From: Serinibacter arcticus
Lineage (GTDB): Bacteria > Actinomycetota > Actinomycetes > Actinomycetales > Beutenbergiaceae
Assembly (NCBI RefSeq): GCF_003121705.1
Contig: NZ_PYHR01000002.1
Location: 1,116,001-1,180,000 of the forward strand
DNA length: 64,000 nucleotides
Reading direction: 5' to 3'
The notes below the pieces were generated by a model, which was not told the DNA's origin, did not search any database, and worked only from the letters and a program-made list of their open reading frames with translations. Below, in pieces: positions 51,903 to 61,032 of the stretch (its first letter is position 1; each line of letters opens with the position of its first letter). The position numbers and the translations under genes were made by a program.

Positions 51903-53192
51903 ATGAGCACCACCACGACGGTCACCCAGACGTCCGGACACGGCGATCCCGTGCTCGGCCCGCTCGACGACGCGCGCGCCCAGCTCGCCTTCGCGGTGAA
52001 CCACCTGGGTCTGGACGACGGCATGCACCAGCTGCTCGCGACGGCGCGCCGCGAGCTCACCGTGAGCGTCCCGCTGCGGCGCGACGACGGCTCGACGGCG
52101 CTGTTCATCGGGCACCGCGTCCAGCACAACTTCTCGCGCGGCCCGGCCAAGGGCGGCCTGCGCTACAGCCCCGCCGTCGACCTCGACGAGGTGCGCGCGC
52201 TCGCGATGTGGATGACGTGGAAGTGCGCGCTCGTCGACGTCCCCTACGGCGGTGCGAAGGGCGGCATCGCCATCGATCCCCGCCAGCACTCCCAGGCCGA
52301 GCTCGAGCGCGTGACCCGCCGCTACACGAGCGAGATCATGCCGCTGATCGGTCCCGAGCAGGACATCCCCGCCCCGGACATCGGCACGGACGAGCGCACC
52401 ATGGCCTGGATCATGGACACCTACTCCGTCAACCACGGCCACACCGTCCCCGGCGTCGTCACGGGCAAACCGCTGAGCCTCGGCGGGTCGCTCGGGCGGG
52501 CGAGCGCCACCTCGCGCGGCGTCTCCCACACCGCGATTCTCGCGATGCGGCACCGGGGCCTGGACCCGCGCCGCTCCTCGGCCGCCGTCCAGGGCTTCGG
52601 CAAGGTGGGTCGCGACGGCGCGCGCCTGCTCGCGGAGGAGGGCGTCAGCGTCCACGCCGTCAGCGACGTGTACGGCGCGGTGCACAACACCTCGGGCCTC
52701 GACGTCCACGCTCTCATCGACCACGTCGACGCGACGGGCTCCGTGCTCGGCTTCTCCGGCGGGGAGGAGATCGGCGGCGACGACCTGCTCGAGCTCGACG
52801 TCGACACGCTCGTCCCGGCGGCGATCGAGGGTGTCATCACGGAGGCGAACGCCGACCGCATCGCGGCGCGCATCGTCGTCGAGGGCGCCAACGGCCCGAC
52901 CACCGAGGCCGCCGACGCGACCCTGCGCAAGCGCGGGGTGCTGGTCGTCCCGGACATCCTCGCGAACGCCGGCGGCGTGATCGTGTCCTACTTCGAGTGG
53001 GTGCAGGCCAACCAGGCCTACTGGTGGAGCGAGAACGAGGTGAACGAGAAGCTCGCAGAGCGCATGACGAAGGCGTGGGACGCCGTCCTGCACTACGCCG
53101 TCGAGCACGAGCAGTCGCTGCGCGAGGCGGCGACGTGCCTCGCCGTCGCCCGCGTCACCGAGGCGCACAAGCTGCGCGGCCTCTACCCCTGA
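51903..53192 (+). CDS. gdhA: Glu/Leu/Phe/Val-type dehydrogenase (glutamate dehydrogenase)
   Basis: 429 residues of the hexameric NAD(P)-dependent family. GPAKGGLRYSPAVDLDEV and KCALVDVPYGGAKGGIA carry the substrate and catalytic lysines, DIPAPDIGTDERTMAWI the Asp, VQGFGKVGRDGARLL the dinucleotide fold and EGANGPTTEAAD the later conserved loop. It interconverts glutamate and 2-oxoglutarate plus ammonia. ATG at 51903 lies directly behind GGGGGTTGG. TATCGT at 51813-51818 may be the -10, leaving a leader of about 78 nt. Monocistronic, followed by a hairpin. Confidence 0.93.
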   Translation: MSTTTTVTQTSGHGDPVLGPLDDARAQLAFAVNHLGLDDGMHQLLATARRELTVSVPLRRDDGSTALFIGHRVQHNFSRGPAKGGLRYSPAVDLDEVRALAMWMTWKCALVDVPYGGAKGGIAIDPRQHSQAELERVTRRYTSEIMPLIGPEQDIPAPDIGTDERTMAWIMDTYSVNHGHTVPGVVTGKPLSLGGSLGRASATSRGVSHTAILAMRHRGLDPRRSSAAVQGFGKVGRDGARLLAEEGVSVHAVSDVYGAVHNTSGLDVHALIDHVDATGSVLGFSGGEEIGGDDLLELDVDTLVPAAIEGVITEANADRIAARIVVEGANGPTTEAADATLRKRGVLVVPDILANAGGVIVSYFEWVQANQAYWWSENEVNEKLAERMTKAWDAVLHYAVEHEQSLREAATCLAVARVTEAHKLRGLYP

Positions 53193-53230
53193 TCGACACC
53201 TGCCCGGCACGGCACGGCACGACACGACAC

Positions 53231-53262
53231 GGCGCCCGCCGTCCGGGAGGACGGTGGGCGCC
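53231..53262 (+). terminator. Hairpin terminator after the dehydrogenase gene
   Basis: GGCGCCC-G-CCGTCC pairs with GGACGG-T-GGGCGCC (13 bp plus one internal mismatch) around a 4-nt loop. Just before it is a run of CACGR pentamers (53212-53231). Confidence 0.75.
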
Positions 53263-53326
53263 GCGGCCTTCCGGCCGGGCGGCTGCCCGAGGGTGGGTGT
53301 CGGTGCCCGCCGCTAGGGTTTCGACC

Positions 53327-53626
53327 ATGCCCTACGAGTTCGACGCCGAGCTGTGGACCCTGGACAGCGGCGGCCTGCACGTGGTCACCGTCCCGGAGGC
53401 GATGTCGGACGAGATCGACGAGCGCACGGCCGGCAGCCAGGGCGGGTTCGGCTCGGTCAAGGTCGCCGTCGCGATCGGCTCGAGCTCCTGGACCACCTCG
53501 CTCTTCCCGAGCCTCGAGGTGGGCGCCTACATCCTGCCGATCAAGAAGCCGATCCGGACGGCGCAGGGGTGCGCGAGGGGTGACGTCGTGCACGTCGGGC
53601 TGCGGCTGGTCGGCCTCGAGGACTGA
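53327..53626 (+). CDS. DUF1905 domain protein
   Basis: 99 residues: YEFDAELWTLDSGGLHVVTV with PEAMSDEI, GFGSVKVAVAIGSSSWTTSL, FPSLEVGAYILPIKKPI and a closing GDVVHVGLRLV. This is the small beta-barrel DUF1905 family, of unknown function. TAGGGT (53314-53319) lies 7 bp before the ATG, a leaderless start. Confidence 0.9.
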   Translation: MPYEFDAELWTLDSGGLHVVTVPEAMSDEIDERTAGSQGGFGSVKVAVAIGSSSWTTSLFPSLEVGAYILPIKKPIRTAQGCARGDVVHVGLRLVGLED

Positions 53627-53693
53627 CCGCGCAGGCCCGACCACGGTGCGGGCAGACCGGTCGATCCCGCAGCCCCCTCGTTACGCTCAGCCC

Positions 53694-54380
53694 ATGCGCC
53701 GACTTCTCACCCTCACCGCCGCCGTCGCCGTCACGGCCGTCCTCGCCTCGTGCTCCTCGGGTGGCTCGCAGGAGCCCGCCCCGTCCACCTCCTCCTCGGC
53801 CTCGGAGTCCGCCTCGCCGTCGGAGTCCGCCTCCGAGTCGGCCTCGCCGTCCGCCACCGACTCGGCCAGCCCGTCCGCCTCCGCCGCCCCCGGCGTCACC
53901 GGCGGCCGCGACGCCGACGACGACGTCGCCGAGGAGTGCACCGGCGTCGGGATCACCGTCGACGTCGGCAACCTGGACGACGACCGCGACGACGCGATCG
54001 AGGACGTCCTCGAGAGCGCCGAGGGCGCCTGGTGCATCGCCACCGACACCACCCTCACCGCGCGCGAGGCGCTCGACCTCGCCGGCATCACCACGGAGGG
54101 CACGACGGAGTACGGCGACGCCGTCATCTGCCGCGTCAACGGCGTCCCGGCCGCCGACCTCCCGATCCCCGACGGCAACGGTGGCACCGCGACCGAGTCC
54201 TGCGCCGCGATGCCCGCCGCCAACGCCTACTGGTCCATGTGGATCGCCACGACCGGCGGTCAGTGGGGCTACGCCGAGGAGGGCGTCGACACCCAGCCGC
54301 TGAACGTCGGCGACAAGATGGAGCTCCTGTTCACGCTGAACGGCGAGCCGGTCAACCCCGACACCGACACCGCGGGCTGA
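53694..54380 (+). CDS. Lipoprotein of a putative ECF transporter locus (DUF4430-like)
   Basis: 228 residues. Signal peptide with lipobox VLASC (lipidated Cys20), then a Ser/Glu/Ala/Pro linker with repeats such as SESASPSESASESASPS, then a compact domain containing four cysteines. ANAYWSMWIATTGGQWGYAE and VGDKMELLFTLNGEPV recall DUF4430, a fold related to a domain of eukaryotic cobalamin-binding proteins. It would sit on the outer face of the membrane. TACGCT lies 6 bp before the ATG (leaderless). The ECF T/A/A and S genes follow, so it is likely the capture protein of that importer. The fold call is tentative. Confidence 0.75.
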   Translation: MRRLLTLTAAVAVTAVLASCSSGGSQEPAPSTSSSASESASPSESASESASPSATDSASPSASAAPGVTGGRDADDDVAEECTGVGITVDVGNLDDDRDDAIEDVLESAEGAWCIATDTTLTAREALDLAGITTEGTTEYGDAVICRVNGVPAADLPIPDGNGGTATESCAAMPAANAYWSMWIATTGGQWGYAEEGVDTQPLNVGDKMELLFTLNGEPVNPDTDTAG

Positions 54381-54415
54381 GCCTCACCCCCGAGCCCCAC
54401 CCACACGCCTCACCC

Positions 54416-56467
54416 GTGAGCCGCACCGCCCCGCGGTCGAGCCGGAATCGCCTCGTGCGGTTCCGGCTCGCGCCGTTGCGGGCGGCGGCGATCCTGGCCG
54501 CGGCGTTCGTCGCGGCGCGGGTGGTCTACCGCGGTCTGTTCGACGGGCTCGACCGCGACGGCACCCTGCTGCTCGACCTCCCCGCGTACCGGCTCCCCGA
54601 GCCGGTCGACCACGTCGTCCTCCTCGGTCCGATCACGACCGGCGGCGTGGCGACGGCGGTCGTCAGCGCCCTGCCGATCGCCGCGGTGATCGCGGCGTTC
54701 GGCCTGCTCAACGCCGTGCTCGACGTCCCCGCGCTCTGCGCACGCCTCAGCCGCGGTGGCCCGCTGCGCTCGGTGGGCCAGGCCCTGGTGATCGCGTGGG
54801 CGACCTTCCCGGGGCTGGTGCGGAGCGTCACCGACGTGCGTCGGGCGCGGCGCCTGCGGGGCGAGCGCGGCGCCGCGTCGCTCCTCGTCCCCGTGATGGA
54901 GCGCACGGTCGAGCGGGCCGTCACCCTCGGCGCCTCGATGGAGGTGCGCGGCTTCGCCGGCGACGCCGCTACCGCCGCCGTCGCCGTGCCCGGGGCGCCC
55001 GCCGTCGAGCTCCACGACGCCTCGTTCGGTCACGACGGCGACTGGCGCCTGCGCGCCGACCTCGCCGTGCCCGCGGGTCGGCTCGTGGTCCTCACCGGTG
55101 CGACCGGCTCCGGGAAGTCCACGCTGCTGCGCGCGCTCAGCGGCCTGCACCAGCACGCGGACGGCGGTCGGAGCACCGGGACCGTGCGGGTGCTCGGCGT
55201 CGACCGCGCGGCGCTCCCGCACACCACCGCCGGGCTCGTCGGGGTCGTGCCGCAGCACCCCCGGCTGACCTTCGTCGCGGAGACCGTCGCGGCCGAGATC
55301 GCGTTCGGCTGCGAGGTCCTCGGGCTCGACGACGTCGATGCGCGCGTGCACGACGCCGCCGAGCGGCTCGGCGTCAGCGCGCTCCTGGAGGCCACGCCCG
55401 TCGACCTGTCGGCCGGGGAGTCCCACCTCGTCGCGCTGGCCGCCGCCGTGGCGCACGGTCCGCAGCTGCTCCTGGTCGACGAGCCGCTCGCCGACCTCGA
55501 CGCCGCGGCTCGCGCGCGCGTCGTCGCGGCCCTGACCGACCTCGTCGCCGACGGGCGGACCGTCGTCGTCGCGGAGCACCGCACCGCGGAGCTCGAACCG
55601 CACGTCTCGCTGCGGCTCGTGGTCGAACCCGAGGGCGACGGCGGGGCGCGCGTCGTCGTCGCGGGCCCCGCGCCCGCCCCGGCCTCCCTCGTCCGGGCGG
55701 GGACGCCGTCGCCGCCCCCGACCGCACCGACCTCCCCCCGGCCGCCGGTCCTGCAGGCGCGCGTCCTTCATCTGGGGTTCGGCGAGCGGACGCTCCTGCG
55801 TGACGGTCACGTCACGGTGGGCGCGGGCGAGATCCTCGCCGTCACGGGCGACGTCGGCTCCGGCAAGACCAGCCTGCTCGGAGCCCTCGCGCTGCCGACC
55901 CACGCCGGGGTGGAGGTCGACGGCGCGGACGTCACCCGCCTGCGTCGTCGGAGGCGTCCGCGGCACCTCGCCCTCGTCCCCGACGCCTCCGACGACCTCC
56001 TGTTCCGGCTCACCGTGGCCGAGGAGGCCGCGCGCGCCGACCGGCTGGTCCGAGCAGCCCCCGGCAGCACCCTCGCCCGGTTCCTCGGCTTCGTGGGCGT
56101 GACTCCCAACGACGACCGGGCCTCGGCCGGCGCACTCGCCGCGCGCCACCCCCGCGACCTGTCCGTCGGGCAGCGCCGACTGCTCGTGCTGGCGGTCCAG
56201 CTCGCGGCGGCCCCCAGCGTCCTGCTCGTCGACGAACCGGGACGCGGCCTCGACCCGGACGCCTCGGTCGCCGTGCGGACCGCGCTGCTGGCGACGGCGG
56301 AGGCCGGCACCGCCGTCGTCCTCGCCACCCACGAGGCCGCGTTCGTGGCGCTGGCGCACCGGACCCTCGCGCTGCGCGACGGATCGCTGGTCGCGGTGCC
56401 GGGGATCGCCGTCGGGCACGACACCCCGGCGACCGGTGACGCTGCTGCGAGCGAGGTGCACCCGTGA
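54416..56467 (+). CDS. ECF transporter energy-coupling module, EcfT-EcfA-EcfA fusion
   Basis: 683 residues. The N-terminal 190 residues are an EcfT (CbiQ-like) membrane part with LRAAAILAAAFVAARVV, TAVVSALPIAAVIAAFG and the coupling motif SMEVRGFAG (the EcfT A-R-G signature region). Two ATPase domains follow: VLTGATGSGKSTLLRAL / DLSAGESHLVAL / LLLVDEPLADLD, and VTGDVGSGKTSLLGAL / DLSVGQRRLLVL / VLLVDEPGRGLD. All three energising parts are fused in one chain; the EcfT part is short. GTG at 54416 is the likely start, but its ribosome site is weak. It overlaps the S-component gene by 4 bp. Confidence 0.88.
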   Translation: MSRTAPRSSRNRLVRFRLAPLRAAAILAAAFVAARVVYRGLFDGLDRDGTLLLDLPAYRLPEPVDHVVLLGPITTGGVATAVVSALPIAAVIAAFGLLNAVLDVPALCARLSRGGPLRSVGQALVIAWATFPGLVRSVTDVRRARRLRGERGAASLLVPVMERTVERAVTLGASMEVRGFAGDAATAAVAVPGAPAVELHDASFGHDGDWRLRADLAVPAGRLVVLTGATGSGKSTLLRALSGLHQHADGGRSTGTVRVLGVDRAALPHTTAGLVGVVPQHPRLTFVAETVAAEIAFGCEVLGLDDVDARVHDAAERLGVSALLEATPVDLSAGESHLVALAAAVAHGPQLLLVDEPLADLDAAARARVVAALTDLVADGRTVVVAEHRTAELEPHVSLRLVVEPEGDGGARVVVAGPAPAPASLVRAGTPSPPPTAPTSPRPPVLQARVLHLGFGERTLLRDGHVTVGAGEILAVTGDVGSGKTSLLGALALPTHAGVEVDGADVTRLRRRRRPRHLALVPDASDDLLFRLTVAEEAARADRLVRAAPGSTLARFLGFVGVTPNDDRASAGALAARHPRDLSVGQRRLLVLAVQLAAAPSVLLVDEPGRGLDPDASVAVRTALLATAEAGTAVVLATHEAAFVALAHRTLALRDGSLVAVPGIAVGHDTPATGDAAASEVHP

Positions 56468-57279
56468 CCCGGACCGGACGCCTGGCGATGCTGCTGGCCA
56501 ACCTCGTCGCGGCGGCGGCCTTCGCGTGGCCGCTCCTGGTCCCGGCCCTGCCCTCGCAGGCGCAGGCCGCGGCCCCGTGGGCCGCGCTCGGGCTGGTGCC
56601 GGTCGCCGTCGTGCTCGCGCTGGTCGCCCTCGACCGGAGCGTCCGCTCCGCGACCACGCTGGCGATGCTCGGCACGCTGACCGCCGTGGGGGCCGCGGTG
56701 CGGATCGCCGGCACGGGCGTGGGCGGGGTCGAGGCCGTGTTCGTCGTGCTGATCCTGGCCGGGCGCGCGTTCGGTGCCCGGTTCGGGTTCCTGCTGGGCG
56801 TGCTGGTGATCGGGCTGTCGTCGATCGTCAGCGGGTTCGGCCCGTGGACGCCGTTCCAGATGGTGGCGTGCGCGTGGGTCGGCGCGGGCGCCGGGCTGCT
56901 GCCGGGCGGACGACGGCGGTCGGGCGGCGACGCCGACACCGTCCGTGCCGTCCCGTCCGCCCGCGGGGCGCGGTGGCGCGAGGCCGGGCTCCTGGCGGTC
57001 TACGGCGTCGTCGCGTCGTACCTGTTCGGGGCCGTCATGAACCTGTGGTTCTGGCCCTTCGCGGTCGGCCCGGACACGTCGATCAGCTACTCCCCCGGCG
57101 CACCCCTGACCCAGAACGTCGGGTCCTTCCTCGGGTACACGCTCGTGACCTCGACGCTCACGTGGGACACGATCCGGGCGGTCACGAGCGTCGTCGGCAT
57201 CGCGGTGGCCGGACCGGCCGTGCTCGCCGCGCTCCGACGGACCAGGGTGGGGGCCGGACGTACCCCCGCGTCCGGCTGA
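56464..57279 (+). CDS. ECF transporter S (substrate-binding membrane) component
   Basis: 271 residues with about six hydrophobic helices (LAMLLANLVAAAAFAWPLL at the start, FGFLLGVLVIGLSSIVSGFG, then GLLAVYGVVASYLFGAVM) and the FGPWTPFQMVACAWVGAGAG segment typical of this uncharacterised actinobacterial S-component group. GTG at 56464 overlaps the fused T-A-A gene (GTGA). With the lipoprotein it forms a complete importer. The substrate is not known; the neighbouring metH makes cobalamin a candidate. Confidence 0.87.
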   Translation: MTRTGRLAMLLANLVAAAAFAWPLLVPALPSQAQAAAPWAALGLVPVAVVLALVALDRSVRSATTLAMLGTLTAVGAAVRIAGTGVGGVEAVFVVLILAGRAFGARFGFLLGVLVIGLSSIVSGFGPWTPFQMVACAWVGAGAGLLPGGRRRSGGDADTVRAVPSARGARWREAGLLAVYGVVASYLFGAVMNLWFWPFAVGPDTSISYSPGAPLTQNVGSFLGYTLVTSTLTWDTIRAVTSVVGIAVAGPAVLAALRRTRVGAGRTPASG

Positions 57280-57364
57280 AACCACCCCCGGGGACGACCG
57301 GAAGCACCCCCGCGAGGGGCGGTAAAGACCCCCTCGAGGGGCGGGAAGTACCCCCTCGAGAGTG
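57279..57364. repeat. 22-bp tandem repeat array (locus 1)
   Basis: About four copies with consensus GGRAAGYACCCCCTCGAG then GGGC, at about 57279-57299, 57300-57320, 57321-57342 and 57343-57364. The array fills the gap between the convergent ends of the S-component gene and metH. The same unit in inverse orientation forms an array at 63099-63180. Each unit contains a small CCCC...GGGG stem, so the array may also act as a terminator. Confidence 0.85.
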
Positions 57365-57366
57365 GG

Positions 57367-60300
57367 TCAGACGGAGAAGTACTTCGCCTCGGGGTGGTGC
57401 AGCACGAATGCGTCGGTGGACTGCTCCGGGTGCAGCTGCAGCTCCTCGCTCAGGACGACCCCGAGCCGCTCCGGACGCAGCAGCTCGACCACCTTGCGGC
57501 GGTCCTCCATGTCGGGGCAGGCGGGGTAGCCGAGCGAGAACCGGCCGCCGCGGTAGTCGAGCTTGAACAACCCCTCCACCTCGACCGGCTCCTCCCCCGC
57601 GAACCCGAGCTCGGCGCGGATCCGCGCGTGCCAGTACTCGGCGAGCGACTCGGTCAGCTGCATGACGAGCCCGTTGAGCTCGTAGTAGTCGCGGTAGGCG
57701 TCCCGGGCGAACATCTCGGCGGTCACCTGGTCCACGTGCGCCCCGGCCGTCACGAGCTGCACGGGCATCACGTCCACCAGGCCGCTCTCGCGCGACTTCA
57801 CGAAGTCGGCCAGGCACAGGTGACGGTCCCGACGCTGGCGCGGGAAGGAGAAGCGCAGCCGCTCGGTCCCCACCTCACCGCCGCTCCCGCCGTCGGGCGC
57901 GATCAGCCCCGGGGTGCCGAGCACGCCGTCGGGGTCGTCACCGTGGTGGAGCACGACGACGTCGTTCCCCTCCGCCACGACCGGGAAGTAGCCGTAGGCG
58001 ACCGAGGCGTCGAGCATGCCCTCGGCCAGGATCCGATCCAGCCAGTACCGCAGCCGCGGCCGACCCTCGGTCGCCACGAGCTCCTCGTAGGACGCACCGC
58101 CCTCACCGCGGCCGGGCTTGAGACCCCACTGCCCGAGGAACGTCGCGCGCTCGTCGAGGAACGCGGCGTAGTCGGCCAGCGCGATCCCGCGCACGAGCCG
58201 GGTGCCCCAGAACGGGGGCGCGGGCACCGGGTTGTCGGCGACGACGTCGGAGCGGGCCGGCATCGCCTCGGGCTCCGTGAGCACCAGGGTGGACGGCGCG
58301 TGGCGGCGCTTGCGCAGGGCGGGCAGCCCGACGTCGGCCGGGTCGGCGCCGCGCGCGATCGCGACCAGCGGCTCCATCAGCGCCAGGCCCTCGAACGCGT
58401 CGCGGGCGTAGCGGACCTCGCCGTCGAACAGCTCCGCCAGGTCCTGCTCGACGTAGGGCCGGGTCAGGGCCGCCCCGCCGAGGATGACGGGCCAGCGCGT
58501 GGCGAGCCCGCGGGCGTTCAGCTCGAGCAGGTTGTCCTTCATCACGACGGTCGACTTCACGAGCAGCCCCGACATGCCGATCACGTCGGCGTCGTGCTCC
58601 TCGGCCGCCGCGATGATCTCGTTGATCGTCTTCTTGATACCGATGTTGACGACGTCGTAGCCGTTGTTGGTGAGGATGATGTCGACGAGGTTCTTGCCGA
58701 TGTCGTGCACGTCGCCGCGTACCGTCGCGAGCACCATCGTGCCCTTGCCGGCCGCGCTGGAGCGCTCCATGTGCGGTTCGAGCAGCGCCACGGCGCTCTT
58801 CATCACCTCGGCGGAGGTGAGCACGAACGGCAGCTGCATCTCCCCCGCACCGAACCGCTCGCCGACCACCTTCATGCCCTCGAGCAGGTGGTCGTTGATG
58901 ATGCCGAGCGCGGTCATGCCGTCGGCGCGCGCGAGGTCGAGGTCGGCCTCGAGGCCCTTGGCCTCGCCGTCGATGATCCGGCGCTCCAGGCGCTGGCCCA
59001 CCGGGAGGGCGGCGAGCTCGGCGGCGCGGGCGTCGCGCAGCTCGGCGCTGTTCACCCCGGCGAAGATGTCGAGCATGCGGGCCAGGGGGTCGTAGGTGAG
59101 GTTGCCCTCGTCGTCGTAGCGCCGACGGTCCCACACGAGGTCGAGCGCGACCTCGCGCTGCTCGTCCGGCACGGAGGCGAGCGGCACGATCTTGGCGGCG
59201 TCGACGATCGCGGAGTCGAGTCCGGCGGCCACCGCCTCGTGGATGAAGACGGAGTTGAGCACGGAGCGCGCCGCGGGGTTGAGCCCGAAGGAGACGTTCG
59301 AGACGCCGAGCGTCGTGTGGATCCCGGGGTACTTCGTGGTGATCTCGCGGATCGCCTCGATGGTCTCGATCGCGTCGCGGCGCGTCTCCTCCTGCCCCGT
59401 CGCGATGGGGAACGTCAGGGCGTCGACGACGATGTCGTCCACCCGCATCCCCCACTCGCCCACGAGCGTGTCGACCAGGCGCGAGGCGATGCGGACCTTG
59501 TCCGCGCGCGTGCGGGCCTGCCCCTCCTCGTCGATCGTCAGGGCGATGACGGCGGCGCCGTGCTCCTTCACCAGCGGCATGATCTGGCCGAAGCGCGAGG
59601 CGGGACCCTCACCGTCCTCGTAGTTGACGGAGTTGACGACAGGGCGGCCGCCGACCAGCTCCAGCCCGGCGGCGAGCACGGCGGGCTCGGTCGAGTCGAT
59701 GACCAGCGGCAGCGTGGAGGCCGAGGCGAAGCGCGAGACGATCTCGCGGACGTCCGCGACGCCGTCGCGCCCCACGTAGTCCACGCACACGTCGAGCAGG
59801 TGGGCGCCGACGCGGATCTGGTTGCGCGCGATCTGGACGCACTCGTCCCAGTTCGCCTCGAGCATCGCCTCGCGGAACGCCTTCGAGCCGTTGGCGTTCG
59901 TGCGCTCGCCGATGGCGAGGTAGGACGCGTCCTGGTCGAACGGGACGTGCTGGTAGAGGCTGGCGACGCCCGCCTCGGGGGCGGGCACGCGCGGTGCCGG
60001 CGTGAGCCGGGCGACCCGCCGGACGACCGCGGCCAGGTGCGCCGGCGTCGTGCCGCAGCAGCCACCGATGAGCGAGAGGCCGAACTCGCGGACGAACTGC
60101 TCGTGCGCCGCCGCCAGCTCCTCGGGTCCGAGCGGGTACTCGGCGCCGTTCTTGCCGAGCACCGGGAGCCCCGCGTTCGGCATGCAGACGACCGGCACGC
60201 GCGAACGCACCGACAGCTGGCGCAGGTGCTCGCTCATCTCCGCGGGACCGGTCGCGCAGTTGAGCCCGATGGCGTCGACGCCGAGCGGTTCGAGCGCGGT

Positions 60301-60912
60301 CAGCGCCGCCCCGATCTCGCTGCCCATGAGCATCGTGCCGGTGGTCTCCACCGTCACCTCGACGAAGATCGGCAGCCGCACCCCGCGCTCGACGATGGCC
60401 TGCTTGCAGCCGTTGATCGCCGCCTTGGTCTGCAGCAGGTCCTGGGAAGTCTCCACGAGGAAGGCGTCGGCGCCGCCGTCGATGAGGCCGACGGCCTGCT
60501 CGGCAAAGGTCGAGCGGAGGTGGGCGTAGGTGGTGTGCCCGAGGCTCGGCAGCTTGGTGCCGGGGCCCATCGAGCCCAGCACCCAGCGCACGCGGCCGTC
60601 ACGGCCCTCCCACGCCTCGGCGCGCTCGCGCGCGATCCGGGCTCCCTCGCGGGCGAGCTCCGTGATGCGGTCGTCGATCTCGTAGTCCGAGAGGTTCGAC
60701 CAGTTGGCGCCGAACGTGTTGGTCTCGACGGCGTCGACGCCCACCTCGTAGTAAGCGTCGTGCACCGCGGCGATGATGTCGGGGCGAGAGACGTTGAGGA
60801 TCTCGTTGCACCCCTCGAGCTGCTGGTAGTCCTCCAGGCTCGGGTCGTGCTCCTGCAGCATCGTGCCCATCGCGCCGTCGGCGACGACGACGCGGCGGCC
60901 CATCTCGTCCAA
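57367..60912 (-). CDS. metH: Cobalamin-dependent methionine synthase
   Basis: Transfers the methyl group of methyl-THF to homocysteine through cobalamin. 1181 residues in the uninterrupted frame. Order: homocysteine domain (VVVADGAMGTMLQ; zinc Cys in GLNCATGP and GGCCGTTP), pterin domain (AIGERTNANGSKAF), cap, cobalamin domain (GDVHDIGKNLVDIIL with the His ligand, near 733) and SAM-binding activation domain (YPACPDMEDRRKV). The ATG at 60912 leaves only six residues before VVVADG, fewer than usual. A likelier start is the GTG at 60989, 7 bp after TACACT (leaderless). It is out of frame by one base, lost within GCGCGCGGG at 60921-60929; restoring it gives 1207 residues. Confidence 0.95.
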   Translation of the reverse strand: MDEMGRRVVVADGAMGTMLQEHDPSLEDYQQLEGCNEILNVSRPDIIAAVHDAYYEVGVDAVETNTFGANWSNLSDYEIDDRITELAREGARIARERAEAWEGRDGRVRWVLGSMGPGTKLPSLGHTTYAHLRSTFAEQAVGLIDGGADAFLVETSQDLLQTKAAINGCKQAIVERGVRLPIFVEVTVETTGTMLMGSEIGAALTALEPLGVDAIGLNCATGPAEMSEHLRQLSVRSRVPVVCMPNAGLPVLGKNGAEYPLGPEELAAAHEQFVREFGLSLIGGCCGTTPAHLAAVVRRVARLTPAPRVPAPEAGVASLYQHVPFDQDASYLAIGERTNANGSKAFREAMLEANWDECVQIARNQIRVGAHLLDVCVDYVGRDGVADVREIVSRFASASTLPLVIDSTEPAVLAAGLELVGGRPVVNSVNYEDGEGPASRFGQIMPLVKEHGAAVIALTIDEEGQARTRADKVRIASRLVDTLVGEWGMRVDDIVVDALTFPIATGQEETRRDAIETIEAIREITTKYPGIHTTLGVSNVSFGLNPAARSVLNSVFIHEAVAAGLDSAIVDAAKIVPLASVPDEQREVALDLVWDRRRYDDEGNLTYDPLARMLDIFAGVNSAELRDARAAELAALPVGQRLERRIIDGEAKGLEADLDLARADGMTALGIINDHLLEGMKVVGERFGAGEMQLPFVLTSAEVMKSAVALLEPHMERSSAAGKGTMVLATVRGDVHDIGKNLVDIILTNNGYDVVNIGIKKTINEIIAAAEEHDADVIGMSGLLVKSTVVMKDNLLELNARGLATRWPVILGGAALTRPYVEQDLAELFDGEVRYARDAFEGLALMEPLVAIARGADPADVGLPALRKRRHAPSTLVLTEPEAMPARSDVVADNPVPAPPFWGTRLVRGIALADYAAFLDERATFLGQWGLKPGRGEGGASYEELVATEGRPRLRYWLDRILAEGMLDASVAYGYFPVVAEGNDVVVLHHGDDPDGVLGTPGLIAPDGGSGGEVGTERLRFSFPRQRRDRHLCLADFVKSRESGLVDVMPVQLVTAGAHVDQVTAEMFARDAYRDYYELNGLVMQLTESLAEYWHARIRAELGFAGEEPVEVEGLFKLDYRGGRFSLGYPACPDMEDRRKVVELLRPERLGVVLSEELQLHPEQSTDAFVLHHPEAKYFSV

Positions 60913-61032
60913 CAGCGCCTGCGCGCGGGCCGTCCGGGGACGCCGGAGATGTCGAGGTCGTACTGGGCCGAGACCAGGGGTGCACTCACCTGCGCGAGTG
61001 TAGTTCGCGGGTTCCGAGGGGGTCAGGGGCGT

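Noticed and set aside
53627-53693. Cobalamin riboswitch ahead of the lipoprotein/ECF operon
   Set aside because: Only 67 bp separate it from the preceding gene, a -10 box sits 6 bp before the ATG, and no B12-box sequence is visible. The same holds upstream of metH.
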